DNA from: Lepus europaeus
Taxonomy: Eukaryota; Chordata; Mammalia; Lagomorpha; Leporidae
Direction: 5' to 3'
DNA: 64,000 nucleotides
Assembly (NCBI RefSeq): GCF_033115175.1
Contig: NC_084831.1
Location: 10,698,540 to 10,762,539 of the forward strand
Shown: positions 33,601 to 45,900 of the stretch, in pieces
How the letters are laid out: every line of letters starts with the position of its first letter
Position numbering within the stretch: the first letter of the stretch is position 1
Made by a program: the position numbers and the translations under genes
The notes under the pieces: model-generated
The model's input: the letters and a program-made list of their open reading frames with translations, nothing else
What the model was told of the DNA's origin: nothing
Databases searched by the model: none

Positions 33601-36600
33601 CCAATAGGGAGGCTGCTGTTACCTGGCACCTCCTCCCTGGGTGGCAGAGAGTAGTGCCCCAGGTGGTGCCAGCTGGTTGTTCCTGCACCCACGGCCTGTG
33701 CCCTCCGTGGTAAGCAGGGGTGGAGTATGCGCAGGCCGTGCTCAGGGAGTGGAGCCCCTGGTGGCCAGGCAGATGGAGCAGGCATGTGTACAGCCTGGCA
33801 GACTCCCCCGATGTCACTGAGCGGGGAGTTTTTTCTGGGTCTATAAATATAGACGTGTGACCCACCTCCTCCCCCGTGCAGCCTCTGGGTCGTTAGCAGA
33901 GTTGGAATCCAGGTCTCCTCTCTGTTCTGCTGGGTAACCTTGCAGCCTCCTATTGGTCTTGACTGATCCGGGAGGAAGAAGAGAGCGACCTGTGACCATA
34001 GTGTTTCCATTTGTCCACTTCTGGTCTTCCGCGGCTTGCTTTGCGTTACCTCGGAGGGGCCAGTCTGGGAAGTTTTCTTGGTACTAACCATAGCGCTGGA
34101 AATTGTTTCGTGGTTGTGTGTCTGTAGTAGAAAGACAAGTCAGCTGAGCAGAGTGGGGCTGGCCCTGGTTAAAATGCTCTGAGTCAGACGGTTCTTGGCT
34201 TGCTGGACTGTGCCACCCAGATTTCCCCGAAACCACGGGGTCTGGTGCAAGCCTGTGGTGGTGTCTTCCTGGGGCACTGGCTGCATGGGAGGGGGGGGTG
34301 CTCCCTGTCCTCCTGGCTTTGAGACAGGCCAAAATAAGCCGAGCCACCTCTTCCCGGTCCTGGTGCCTGAGTGCACCCAAAAAAATCGGTAGCCAGGCTG
34401 AAGAGCAGCTCCTCCCTTCTGGAATGTTCACTGAGACTGACACAGAGGCTCCCACCGCTCAGACTTCAGGGGAACAATGTCTTGAAAACCAAAACCAAAC
34501 CAAACCAAACCAAAACATCACTCTAAGAGTGAGAGTGAGATGCTCTGCTCCCTCTTCATTCTCATTTTTTTTTCTCTCTTTCTTTTTTAAAATGCTTATT
34601 TATTTATTTGAAAGTCAGAGTTACACAGAAAGAGAAGGAGAGGCAAAGAGAGAGAAAGAGAGAGAGAGGTCCTCCATCCAATGGTTCACTCCCCAATTGG
34701 CCACAATGGCTGGAGCTGCGCCTATCCGAAGCCAGGAGCCAGGAGCTTCCTCCGGGTCTCCCATGCAGGTGCAGGGGCCCAAGGACCTGGGCCATCTTCT
34801 ACTGTTTTCCCAGGCCATAGCAGAGAGCTGGATCATAAGTGGAATAGCCAGGTCTCGAACCGGCACCCATATGGGATGCTGGCACTGCAGGCGGCGGATT
34901 TACCTGCTACACCACAGTGCCAGCATCTGTCCATCCATCCTTCCTTCCTTTTTAATTAATTTATTTATTTGAAGGGTAGAGTTACAGAGAGAGAGCAGAA
35001 AGGAGAGAGAGCTCTTCCATCTGCTAGTTTGCTCTCCAAATAGCTGCAAAGGCCAGGGTTGTGCCAGGCCAAAGCCAAGAGCCAGGAGCTTCCTCCAGGT
35101 CTCCTGCATGGGTTCAGGGGCCCAGGGACTTGGGTCATCTTCCACTGCTTTCCCAGGTGCATTGCCAGGGAGCTGGATTGGAAGTGGAACAGCCAGGATT
35201 CAAACCGGTGCCCATTATGGGATGCCGGCACTGTAGGGTGCGGCTTAACCTGCTGTGCCGCAGCGCTGGCCCTGTTCTCATTTTCTTCCAATGAGAATGT
35301 TCCAGCCTTCCACGGTCAGGCACATGGCCTGGCCCGCCCCTCCCCTGGGCGGTGGAGCCCTCCTGTCCCTCCTGTCCAGACTGTCCTGCTCTGTACCTCG
35401 GCTTCCCTGCCACCCTTTCGGCAACACTAGTCAAAGGAGTTTCTGGGTCCGTTGTCTCCTGTCCCTTCTCTTTCCCTTTGTTTCTTCCATCCTTTCTTTC
35501 CATTTTCCCATCTCTCCTTCTCCCCATCTCCACTCTGCAACCCAAGCCCCCACTGGGCAAAAATAGGCAGAATGGTTTCCTGAAGCCCCGTGCCCAGCCC
35601 TGGCCCCTCCTGCGCTGCCTGGAGTCGGCTGCACCCCAGCCCTCCAGTGTTTGACGCAGATTTCCAGAGAGCCAAGACAGTTCTGTGTATAGTACCTGAA
35701 TGGTGGCTTAACCCACAGCACCACAGCTCTGGCCCCTGTCATGCTTTTAAAAATTAATAATAATATTTACTTAAAATCATCAAATACTGCTAAGTTTTCA
35801 AGTTTCCATTGCCCCATCTGTGTTGTTGTTAAAATACTTGATTTGAAGTAGGATCCACATAGACTCCCGCCATCCCTGGTGAGCGGCTGCCGGGCTCCTC
35901 TGCCCCTTCACCCTAGTTGCCTTCGTCAAGGCTCCCAGCACCCCCCTTTTAGACCCTCGTCACCGTGACCCCAGTGACCCCCTCATGCCCTCCGTTGGGA
36001 AACTTCCTTCTCTTGGCTTCCAGAGTGTCCCCAGTGTAGGGCCCTGGTCGGCCTCATCGGCTGTGCCTTCAGTCTAAAGCAGAGATTCTCAGCCTCGGCT
36101 GGGTGTAGGATTCGTAGTGAGTGTTTCAAAAGAAGTGCTGGTTCCTGGGCCCTGCCTCCAGCGTTTCCCACTTAGTTGGTTTGGACGGGCATTTTGTTTT
36201 TCAAGCTCTCCAAGTGGCTCTGTTTTGTCGTGTGAGTGAGGACCCCAGTGCTCACTTGGGAGCCCCAGCAGCTTAGCTCCTCCTGCACCCACCGTCATCT
36301 CCACAGACAAAGCTGCTAAAAGTGCCATCTGAAGGCCGACGGCGCTGACTCCCCTGACCGCAGGCCCACTTCCACAGCTGTCTTGTGACGTCTCCTCTTA
36401 GACATCTGATGGGGATTTTGGACTTACCGCAGGCAGAGCAGAACTCCACCTGATCTAGAAAGCGAGAAAGTGCACTGCATTCGGTTGCTCAGAACAAAAC
36501 CTCAGTGTCTCTGTCCTTCTCTCTCTCTGTCTCATGAAGTTGGGTTATTTATTTTGTGCATCTGTGGCAGTAAATGCGATCTCAGTGGTGGTACATGTCT

Positions 36601-39600
36601 GACTGATCTCTGCATTGAGCATGGCAAGAGGCCCGGGAATTGATGACCGGATCTAGAGCAGGGGGTGGGGAAGGCGAGAGAGCTGGACATCGAGCCCAGC
36701 AAGGAAGAGGCAAGAGTGTGGTGAAGGGGCCACGTCCTGTCTGCTCCCATGGACTCCCGTGTCTCTCTGAGGCCGAGGAGGTGGCTGGCTCCAAGTGGCC
36801 TGTCTCAAGGCAGCTTTGTCAGAAATCCTGCGCCACGTGGCGGTGGTGGGCAGAGAGAACATGACTGCTTCTTGTTCCATTTTCCATTAGAGAGGAAATA
36901 AAGATCTCTTTTTTCTAACTTCTCTTGAGGGCATGAGGGAAGTAGGCAGGCGGGGAAGGGCCGGGAGGTCTTAGGTCTCGTAAGATCTCATGGGCCACAG
37001 GCAGGGACTAAACATTGGGTTATACACAGACATGAGTGGAAGTGCGCTAAACCAGAATTGACAAGCATGGCTGGGGCAACGTTGCCTGGAATGTGACTGA
37101 GACCTTGGCAGTGAAAGTTGGGACATTTGGAAACTCAGTTTGAGGGTTTGGGACTTGAGAATGCAGGGGGCCAAGATCACTGGATCCCAGGCCACGCAGT
37201 TTTGCAGTGGGAACAAAGGGAGAGCCTGGGATGAAGACGCCCGGACCCCTGGAGAGAGGGGTGAGCGCTGGGAGAAGCGAGCGCCTCCTTTTCTCTCAGA
37301 CCCCCGTCTCATCCATTGGCAGATCCCTGGGGCTCTTTCAGATCCTGAGTCTGACCCCTCCCTACTTCTTCCTCATTCCAGTTGGATCCAGTTCCACCAG
37401 ATCTGTGCTGGTGTTTGCTTCCTCGCCAGTCTCCGTCCCCACCTTGGCCTTGCACAGTCAGTATGCATACTACACAGTAGCCATGGCACCCCTGTGGCCA
37501 GCGCACTGGGTTATGTTCAACCCTTCCTGTAGCTTCCCATCACGTCAGTCATGACATGCAAAGCCCCTGCTGTGGCCTGTGTGGCTGTGTGTGGCCTGTG
37601 TGGCTGTGTGTGGCCTGGTTACCTCCCTGACCCACTTCCTCCCTCTCTGTCCCAGCCATGCTGTCACCTCACTGTTGCTCCTGCCCCAGGACATTTGTGT
37701 CTTCTACCCCTCTGACTGGAGTGCTCTTCCCTCAGATACCACGATGGTCACTTCCTCAGACAGCTCTTCTGTGACCCCTGTTTATAGCAGATCCCCACAC
37801 CCTTCCTTGTTTTATAAATAGCACTTAATCACTCTGGTGCCACGTTATGTAATTGCTCATAGTTTCTCTACAACCAGAATGTTCGTTTTTTTTGAGGGCA
37901 AGGGTTTGTAGACCTCCGTATAAGAACAGTGTCTGCTGGGTCCGGAGCTGTGGCATGGCAGGTAAAGCCGCTGCCTGCAGTGCCGGCATCCCATATGGGC
38001 ACCCGTTCCAATCCTGGCTGCTCCACTTCCGATCCAGCTCTCTGCTAGGGCCTGGGAAAGTGGACGATGGCTCAAGTCCTTGGGCCCCTGCATCTGTGTG
38101 GGAGACCTGGAAGAGGCTCCTGGCTTCAGATCAGCCCAGCTCCGGCCATTGTGGCCATTTGGAGAGTGAACCAGTGGATGAAAGACCTCCCTCCCTCCCT
38201 CCCCCCCCACCTCTTTCTCTGCCTCTCTGTAACTCTGCCTTTCAATTAAATAAATACATCTTTTTTAAAAAGAAAAGAAAAATGCATGACTCCTTAAGGC
38301 GGCCACTACTAAGCTTTGGGCAGCAGCGAGCTCCCCGCCCAGCCTGTCCCAAGTCTGCATTTCTTGCTGCCTGTGCTCAAGGCCATTACCAGGGATCCAC
38401 AGACTTTCTGGAAAGAGCCAGATAGTAAAAGTTTTAGGTCATACGGTCTCTGTTGCATCTGAGATCATGTAGAACAACTGGGTGTGGCTGTGTTCCTGTA
38501 AACCTTTATTTACAGCATAGGGGGTGGGCAGACCAGCCCTAGCTTGCTGACCCCTGCCCCAAACTCCTGAGTGACGTTTTCCACCTTTGCCGCAAATCCA
38601 CATGGGCAGAACCGCTTGACGGTCTGATCAGCAGACGTGGGAAAAGCTCCCCTTGGAGCAGTTGTGGCGTCGGTTAACCACACGGAACACCTCCTTACCC
38701 CTGGGGAGAGGCCAGTGTGGGCTCAAGATGGAGTCATGGCCACTTTCTTTTTGGAGGACCCACAGCGGCTCTGCTCCGTGGCCGTCTCCCAGGAAGCAGA
38801 ACTGTGGAAGAAGCTGAGCTCCCAGCCACTGTGGGCTTTCTAGTTCTCATGATTTAAAGGATAGGGGACTGTGTTTTTCTTCTTTGAACATAGTAGAAGG
38901 GAATTTAAACAGAGTCTAACAGTTTATATATGAAGGAACTTTAAAAAGCTCATGGAAAATTGAATTAAAAGATGTTTATTTTGGTGCAAGAAATTTTGAA
39001 ATTCTTCCATCTCTTTTTCATAATATGTATTTTTTATGAACTTTAAAGATTTATTTATTTGAAAGGCACAGTTATGGGGGGTGGGGGAGGAGAGACAGAG
39101 AGAGAGGTCTTCCATCTGCTGGTTCATTCCCCAAATGGCTGCAATGGCCGGAGCTGGACCAGACTGAAGCCAGGAGCCAGGAGCATCGCCGTGGTCTCCC
39201 ACCTGGGTGCAGGGGCCCTAGCACTTGGGCCATTTCCACTGCCTTCCCAGGCAAATTAGCAGGGAGCTGGATTGGAAGTGGAGCAGCCAGGACTCCACCG
39301 GCACCCACATGGGATGCTGGTGCTGCAGGCAGTGGCTTTACCTGGCCTCATTGACCCCCATACGTTATTCATTAGGGGTCTCGAGCCAAGGTTTGATGAA
39401 AAGACCTGGATTTAAAATCTGACTCTGCCACTTACTCACTGGGTGACCTACTTTATGGAGGTTGCTTGATGGTGAAATCGTATTTGTAGGGTGTGTCATC
39501 ATCGTGGCTGCTCATGTTTATTAGATGTTTATGAGGTATCGTACGCTCTGGTAAATGCGGCATTAGGATTATCTGAACCCTCATGACAACTATAGGGACG

Positions 39601-39889
39601 GCACTGTTACTGAGCCTGTTTCACAGATGTGGAAACCAAGTTCAGAGAGGTTGGGTGACCTGTCCAGAGTCACACAGAGTGCATAGCAGAGTCAACGCCC
39701 TCTTCATTCTGCTGTCGTCTTAGTGCACATAATAAACACTCAGTAAAGAATGGCTCTGATTGGAGCTGGTGCTGGCTCCACCGGCAGGTATTGAATGCAA
39801 CCAAACAGTAATTTGGTATAAAAGATGGTAATTGTGCTCCTAAGCTTAGCAGTGTTTGTTACGCTCATTCCATCAGTTCTGTTGTTCAG

Positions 39890-39930
<41 letters not shown>

Positions 39931-42900
39931 TTTATTTGAAAGGCAGAGTTTCAGAGATAAAGAGAGGGAGAGACACAGAGACAGATTTTCCATCTGCTGG
40001 TTCACTGCCCAAATGGCCACAATGGCTGGAACTGGGCCCATCCAAAGCCAGGAGCCAGGCATTTCATCTGGGTCTCCGACAGGGGTGCAGGGGCCCAAGT
40101 ACTTGGGCCATCTTCTGCTGTTTTCCCAGGTGCATTAGTTGGGAGCTGGATTGAAAGTGGAGCAGCTGGGACTTGAACCAGTGCCCACATGGGATGCTGG
40201 TACCCCCACCAGCAGCTTTGCCCACTGTGCCTCATTTATGTAATGTTTTCCTCCTGTCCCCATTGTTTCAGAGGTACTGATCTTATTGCTGCAAGAAGTG
40301 GTTACCTGCTGCTGTCTCACTGTGGCCAAGGGAGACGCCTCTGTCGTTTGTTTACCTTTAGGTTGTGCTTTGCGAAGGAAAGACAAAGAGAGAAAACTTC
40401 CATCCACAGGTTCACTCCCCAGGTAGCCATAGCTGCTGGGGCTAGGCCAGGCCAAAGCCAAGAGCCAGGAGCTTCTTCCGGGTCTCCCACATGGGTGCAG
40501 GAGCCTAAGCACTTGGGCCATCTTCTGCTGCTTTTCCCAGGCCATTAGCAGGGAGCTGGATGGAAAGTGGAGAGCCAGGACACAAAACGGTGCCCATATG
40601 GGTTGCCAGTACTGCTGGTGATGGCTTTACCCTCTACACCACAGTGCTGGCCCTAACTCCTCAGATTCTTTTTTTTTTTTTTTTTTTAAGATTTATTTAT
40701 TTAAAAGTCAGAGTTACATAGAGAGAGAAGGAGAGGCAGAGAGAGAGAGAGAGGTCTTCCATCTGCTGGTTCACTCCCCAATTAGCCGCAACAGCCGGAG
40801 CTGCGCCTATCCAAAGCCAGGAGACAAGAGCTTCTTCCAGGTCTCCCATGCAGGTGCAGGGGCCCATGGACCTGGGTCATCTTCTACTGCTTTCCTGGGC
40901 TATAGCAGAGAGCTGGATCGGAAGTGGAGCAGCTGGGACTGGAACCAGCACCCATATGGGATGCCAGCACTGCAGGTGGCAACTTTACCCATTACGCCAG
41001 GTGCTCAGATTCTTGTGTCATTGTTTTGTGACATTCTTTTTCTTCTTGCCCCTTTTAGTATCTGCGCTAGATTGTAATAATGACTCAAGATCTCCTTGGT
41101 GTCTGAGAAAATGGAAAATCCTTATTAACCTACTTGCTGTAAGGGAGCGCTTTTAAAGAATAGGTGTGAACTGCCTGCTAGTAGCCTGCCAAACAGAGTA
41201 TTAGTTGCTGAGAGGGGACAACCTCATTGTGACTTCTTTGCGCCTAAATTAATGTTTAACCAAGGGACAGGTCATTGGTTTGACCAAAAAATGGATTTGT
41301 TATTGTTAATAATCTGGATTAATGTTGATTGAACATTTGCTTCTTACCAGGATCTGTGCCAAGCCTCTTGCGTGCCTTTTGTCATCTGAACCAGCGCTGT
41401 CCAGTAGAACGCGTCTCAGTGATGGACGTGCCCGGGGTCCGCACAGCCACACACCCAGTGCAGTAGCCACCAATCACGTGTGGCTACTGAGCATTGAGAA
41501 AGTGATCAGTGTGATGGCAGGAGTGGGGGAGGCAGAGCAGACATGGCGCAAGGAATTGGAGTCCTTTCAACCACATGGGAGACCTAGATTGTGATCAGGG
41601 CCCCGAGCTTTGGCCCTGGCCCAGCCCCAACAATTTCAAACATTTGGAGAATAAATCTGCAGATGGGAGCTCTTTGTCTGTCTGTCTCTATGTGTCTCTG
41701 CCTCTCAAACAAATTTTAAAAGTGCAGGAAATAAGGGGCCAGTGTTGTGCAGTGGCTGAAGACACACCTGCAACCCCGGCATCCCATATGGGCGCCAGTT
41801 CAAGTACCAGCTACTCCACTCCAGTCCAGCTCCCTGCTAATGGCCTGGGAAAAGCAATGGAGGGTGGCTCAAGTGCTTGAGCCCCTGCCATCCTTGTGGG
41901 AGACCCAGATGAAGCTCTTGGCTTCAGCCTGTTCCAGACCCAGCTGTTGCAACCATCTAGGGAGTGAACTGGCAGGTGTAAGAGCACTTTCTCTGGGACC
42001 GACGCTGTGGCATAGAGTGTTAAGCTTCCGTATTCGGTGCCAGCATACCATATGGGTGCCAGTTCAAGTCCCAGCTACTCCACTTCCAATCCAGCCCCCT
42101 GCTAATGTGCCTGGGAAAACAGCAGAGGATGGCCCAAGTTCTCAGGCCCCTGCACGCATGTGGGAGACCTGGAAGAGGCTCCAGGCTTTGGCCTGGCCCA
42201 GCTCTGGCGTTGTGGCCATTTGGGGAGTGAACCAGCAGATGGAAGATCTCTCTCTCTCTCTCTCTCTCTCCCCCTTTCTCTCTGCCTCTCCTTCTTCCCC
42301 TCCCCCCCCCCTTATCTTTCTGCATCTCTGCCTTTCAAATAAGTAAATAAATAAATAAATCTTTAAAAAATAAAATAAAATCTCTTTCTTGGTCTCTGTC
42401 TCTCCCTTTCTCTGTGAACTCTGGCTTTCAAATTATATATTATATATTTTTTAATTGAAAAATGTGACTAGTGTACCTGAAAAATTGAATTTTTAGTTTT
42501 GTTTCATTTCAATTAATTTAAATAGGCATTGGGGTGCAGTGTGTTGAGCTGCCACCTACATCCCATATGGGTGCCTGTTGAAGTCCCTGCCTGCCCTACT
42601 TTCTATCCAGTTTCCTGCTAATGTGCCTGGGAAAGCAGCAGAAGATGGCTCAAGTGCTAGGCACTCTGCTGCCCATGTGGGAGACCTGGTTGGAGTTCCT
42701 GGCTCCTGGCTCTGATCTGGCCCAGCCCAGCTGTTGTGACCATTTGAGGAGTGAACCAATAAGATTTCTTCCTCTGTTTCTCCCTCTCTCTGTAACTCTG
42801 CCTTCCAAAAAGAAATAAAATCAATCTTTTTTTTTTTTGACAGGCAGAGTAGATAGTGAGAGAGAGAGAGAGAGAAAGGTCTTCCTTTTGCCGTTGGTTC

Positions 42901-45900
42901 ACCCTCCAATGGCCACCGCGGCCGGCGCATCGTGCTGATCCGAAGCCAGGAGCCAGGTGCTTCTCCTCGTCTCCCATGCGGGTGCAGGGCCCAAGCACTT
43001 GGGCCATCCTCCACTGCCTTCCCGGGCCATAGCAGAGAGCTGGCCTGGAAGAGGGGCAACCGGGATAGAATCCGGCACCCCGACCGGGACTAGAACCCGG
43101 TGTGCCGGTGCCGCAAGGCGGAGGATTAGCCTGTTAAGCCACAGCGCCGGCCCAAACAGAGATTCTTCACCTGGAATTTTTTTAATAATTTTTATTTTTT
43201 TGACCAGCAGAGTGGATAGTGAGAGAGAGAGAGACAGAGAGAAAGGTCTTCCTTTTTGCCAATGGCCGCTGCGGCCGGCGCATTGCGCTGATCTGAAGCC
43301 AGGAGCCAGGTGCTTCTCCTGGTCTCCCATGCGGGTGCAGGGCCCAAGCACTTGGGCCATCCTCCACTGCCTTCCCGGGCCACAGCAGAGAGCTGGCCTG
43401 GAAGAGGGGCAACCGGGATAGAATCTGGCGCCCTAACTGGGACTAGAACCCAGTGTGCTGGCGCCGCAAGGCGGAGGATTAGCCTGTTAAGCCACAGCGC
43501 CGGCCTAATAAAATCAATCTTTAAAAAAAAAAAAAAAAAAAAAACTTTGAAAAAGGAACTAGTTGCTACTGTATTGGACAAATCAGCTCTAAACAACCCT
43601 TTTAATTCATTTTATAGATGAGAAAAAAAAAAAAAAAAACAACCAGGTTTAGAGAGTTAAGTAATTTGCCAAGGATGGCCAGTGCTGTAGTGACAGCCGG
43701 GCTTTGTCTGCGTCCATGCTTCCTGCCTCTTGAGCCGTCTCTCCACTGGAAGGTGGGGTCCATCTGTGCTGTCGTTTTTACAGAATTGTTCTGTGGATGT
43801 ACTCACAATACCATGTGTGGGTATGCGATGCACACTGAAATAAATGGTGAACTCCCAGCTGCTCCTCTTCCGATCCAGCTCTCTGCTAATGGGAAAGCCG
43901 TGGAAGATGGCCCAAGTGCTTGGGCCCCTGCACCCTCATGGGAGACCCGGAAGAAGCTTCTGGATTCAGATCGGCTCAGCTCCAGTAATTGTGGCCATTT
44001 GGGGAGTGAACCAGAGGATAGAAGACCTTTCTCTCTGTCTCTCCCTCTAAAATAGATAAATAAACCTTAAAAAAAGAAAAAAAAAAAACAAATACAAATG
44101 TGTAGTGATATGGAAATAGACGTTTCATATATCTTTAAGGCAAAGCAAACTTCAGAACGTTTGTATAGTGTGATCCTTTTTAGTTTTAGTTCTATGTGTA
44201 TGGGAAAACATTCGGGAGGATACACTCATGCTAGACTGTAGACTTAGATACAGGGGAGTGGAGGCCTTTGGACTGTATACACACCCCCGTGTGTCTTACG
44301 TTTCTACAATGAGCAAATGTTTTCAGTGTTTTATTTAAAGGTATCTCGGCCTGAGAAAGGAGTCTGAGTTCCACTCACAGATGCAGCATTTAGCTAAAAA
44401 TAACTTCAAGGGCTTACCCTCTTCTTAGCCTCTTAGACGCTTTCTCTGTTCAAAAATAAATGAATAAATAAATAATTTTCCTTAGTTCTCAAGTGTTCTG
44501 GTGGGGATGGCTACTTTTATAATCAAGGAAATTAACACACGTCTCTAGATTGTTTTATGAGGAAGTTGCACTGGGTCCTAAGACTCCTTCCAGCTCTAAC
44601 ACCTAAGACTCTCTCTTCTCAGAGATTTTGAAATTAAAGGGGGAAAACTGATGTCCGTCTAAGGTACTAAGTGTCTGAAGGTGCCTGGCAGTGCTCTCAG
44701 CCGTGGCTGAGAGGGAGCTGTGTGGCTCCGTGGGCCACTGCGCGCCCTTTCAGCTCTGGAAACCTTGCTTCCCGGTGCCCTGATTTGCCTGCCTTGGGGA
44801 GGCGGAGAGAGGGCCAGGCCCCAAAGGCACTGGGATCCGCCCCCCCAGCAAGGCTGCTGGGCTTGCTCCAGGCCCAGACAGAGCGACTATTTATGTGGTG
44901 GGGTTGAAGGATCGGCCTCCCTCCAAGAGCACATGCGTCCTGGTGTGGTTGATGTGTCTGCCTGCTGCTGCTGCCTGCTCCTCTGCTCCCAGAAAACATT
45001 TGAGAACACATTTCTCCCTAGAGTTTGAACCGCAGGCCAGGATGCAGGGGCCTGTGTTCTTCTCCCTTCTGGCCAGGATATGCTAACCTGAGCCTGGCCA
45101 GACCTTCCTCCTGGGGCTTCCCTTGAAAGGGGCTGCTTCCACACAGTGGCTGCGGGGAACTCGGTCCAGGCATCCGGGCTTCCAGAGTCTCACCACGCTG
45201 ACCGAGCCGCCCTCACCGTCCTCGCCTGTCTGGTCTCATCTCACCCACCATCCGAGTCGTCCTGTACCGGTCCAGCCTGGGTGTGATGTCCTTCTTGGTA
45301 GAGGACTCCACACAAGCCTGGCACACAGCCAGATCCGTGCCCACTTTGTCAGCTTCCGCAGGCAGGCCCAGTGCCCCATGTCAGTCTTTGGCCAGCACGC
45401 CATCAGAGCAGGTGACCCAGTCCATCCGCCCTCAGTGTGTGCAGAGGGCAGCTCCAAGCAGGGCCACTGGGTTGCACAACTCTGGGGTGTGGGTGGCATT
45501 TATAGAGATAGCACTGTATGTGGCGTACATGGTCCTGGCCCTGGCCCAAGCCCAGCCCCACCTGAGACCCACACATGGACAGTGAGTCCCTCAGCACATC
45601 AGATTGTCACTGGGCAAAGTGCTCCCTGAGGACCTGCTGGGCGCTGGGCCGGAACCTCCCGGGCAGGGTGCACACCTGGGCAAGGCAGCGTGAGAGGCGC
45701 TCTCTGTCGGTCCTCATGGACCCTGCACCTTCCCAACTGCGGGACTTTACGGCTCTCTCTCTGCATTTCTGATTGTGGGGGGGGGATTTTCTTTCTGTAG
45801 TTGCAGAGCTACTTTGCTGCATGTGAGGATGAGACCCCCGCCATCCGGAACCACGACAAGGTCCTGCAGCGGCTGTGCGAGCACCTGGACCACGCCCTGC

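Larger units (their letters stand above)
41392..43588 (+). mobile_element. hAT-type DNA transposon fossil split by several C-SINEs
   Basis: Surviving pieces: 41392-41515 (cagcgctgtccagtagaac; cacgtgtggctactgagcat), 42455-42522 (aaatgtgactagtgtacctg; aattaatttaaatag) and 43559-43588 (gttgctactgtattggacaa). In this order they fit the remembered element whose ends read CAGCGCTGTCCAATAGAA and its inverted TTGGACAGCGC. C-SINE copies fill the gaps. Confidence 0.6.
21654..45800 (+). other. PLEKHM2: PLEKHM2 intron 1 (24 kb, repeat-rich)
   Basis: Runs from donor gtgagc to acceptor ttttctttctgtag. It holds most of the C-SINEs in the window plus L2, MIR and hAT fossils and two G-rich tandem arrays, listed separately. 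Repeat-poor parts (about 26600-27050, 32730-33190, 33440-34550, 35740-37500, 44640-45790) show no conserved exon or RNA that I recognise. 45150-45790 is GC-rich and CpG-poor. Confidence 0.9.
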
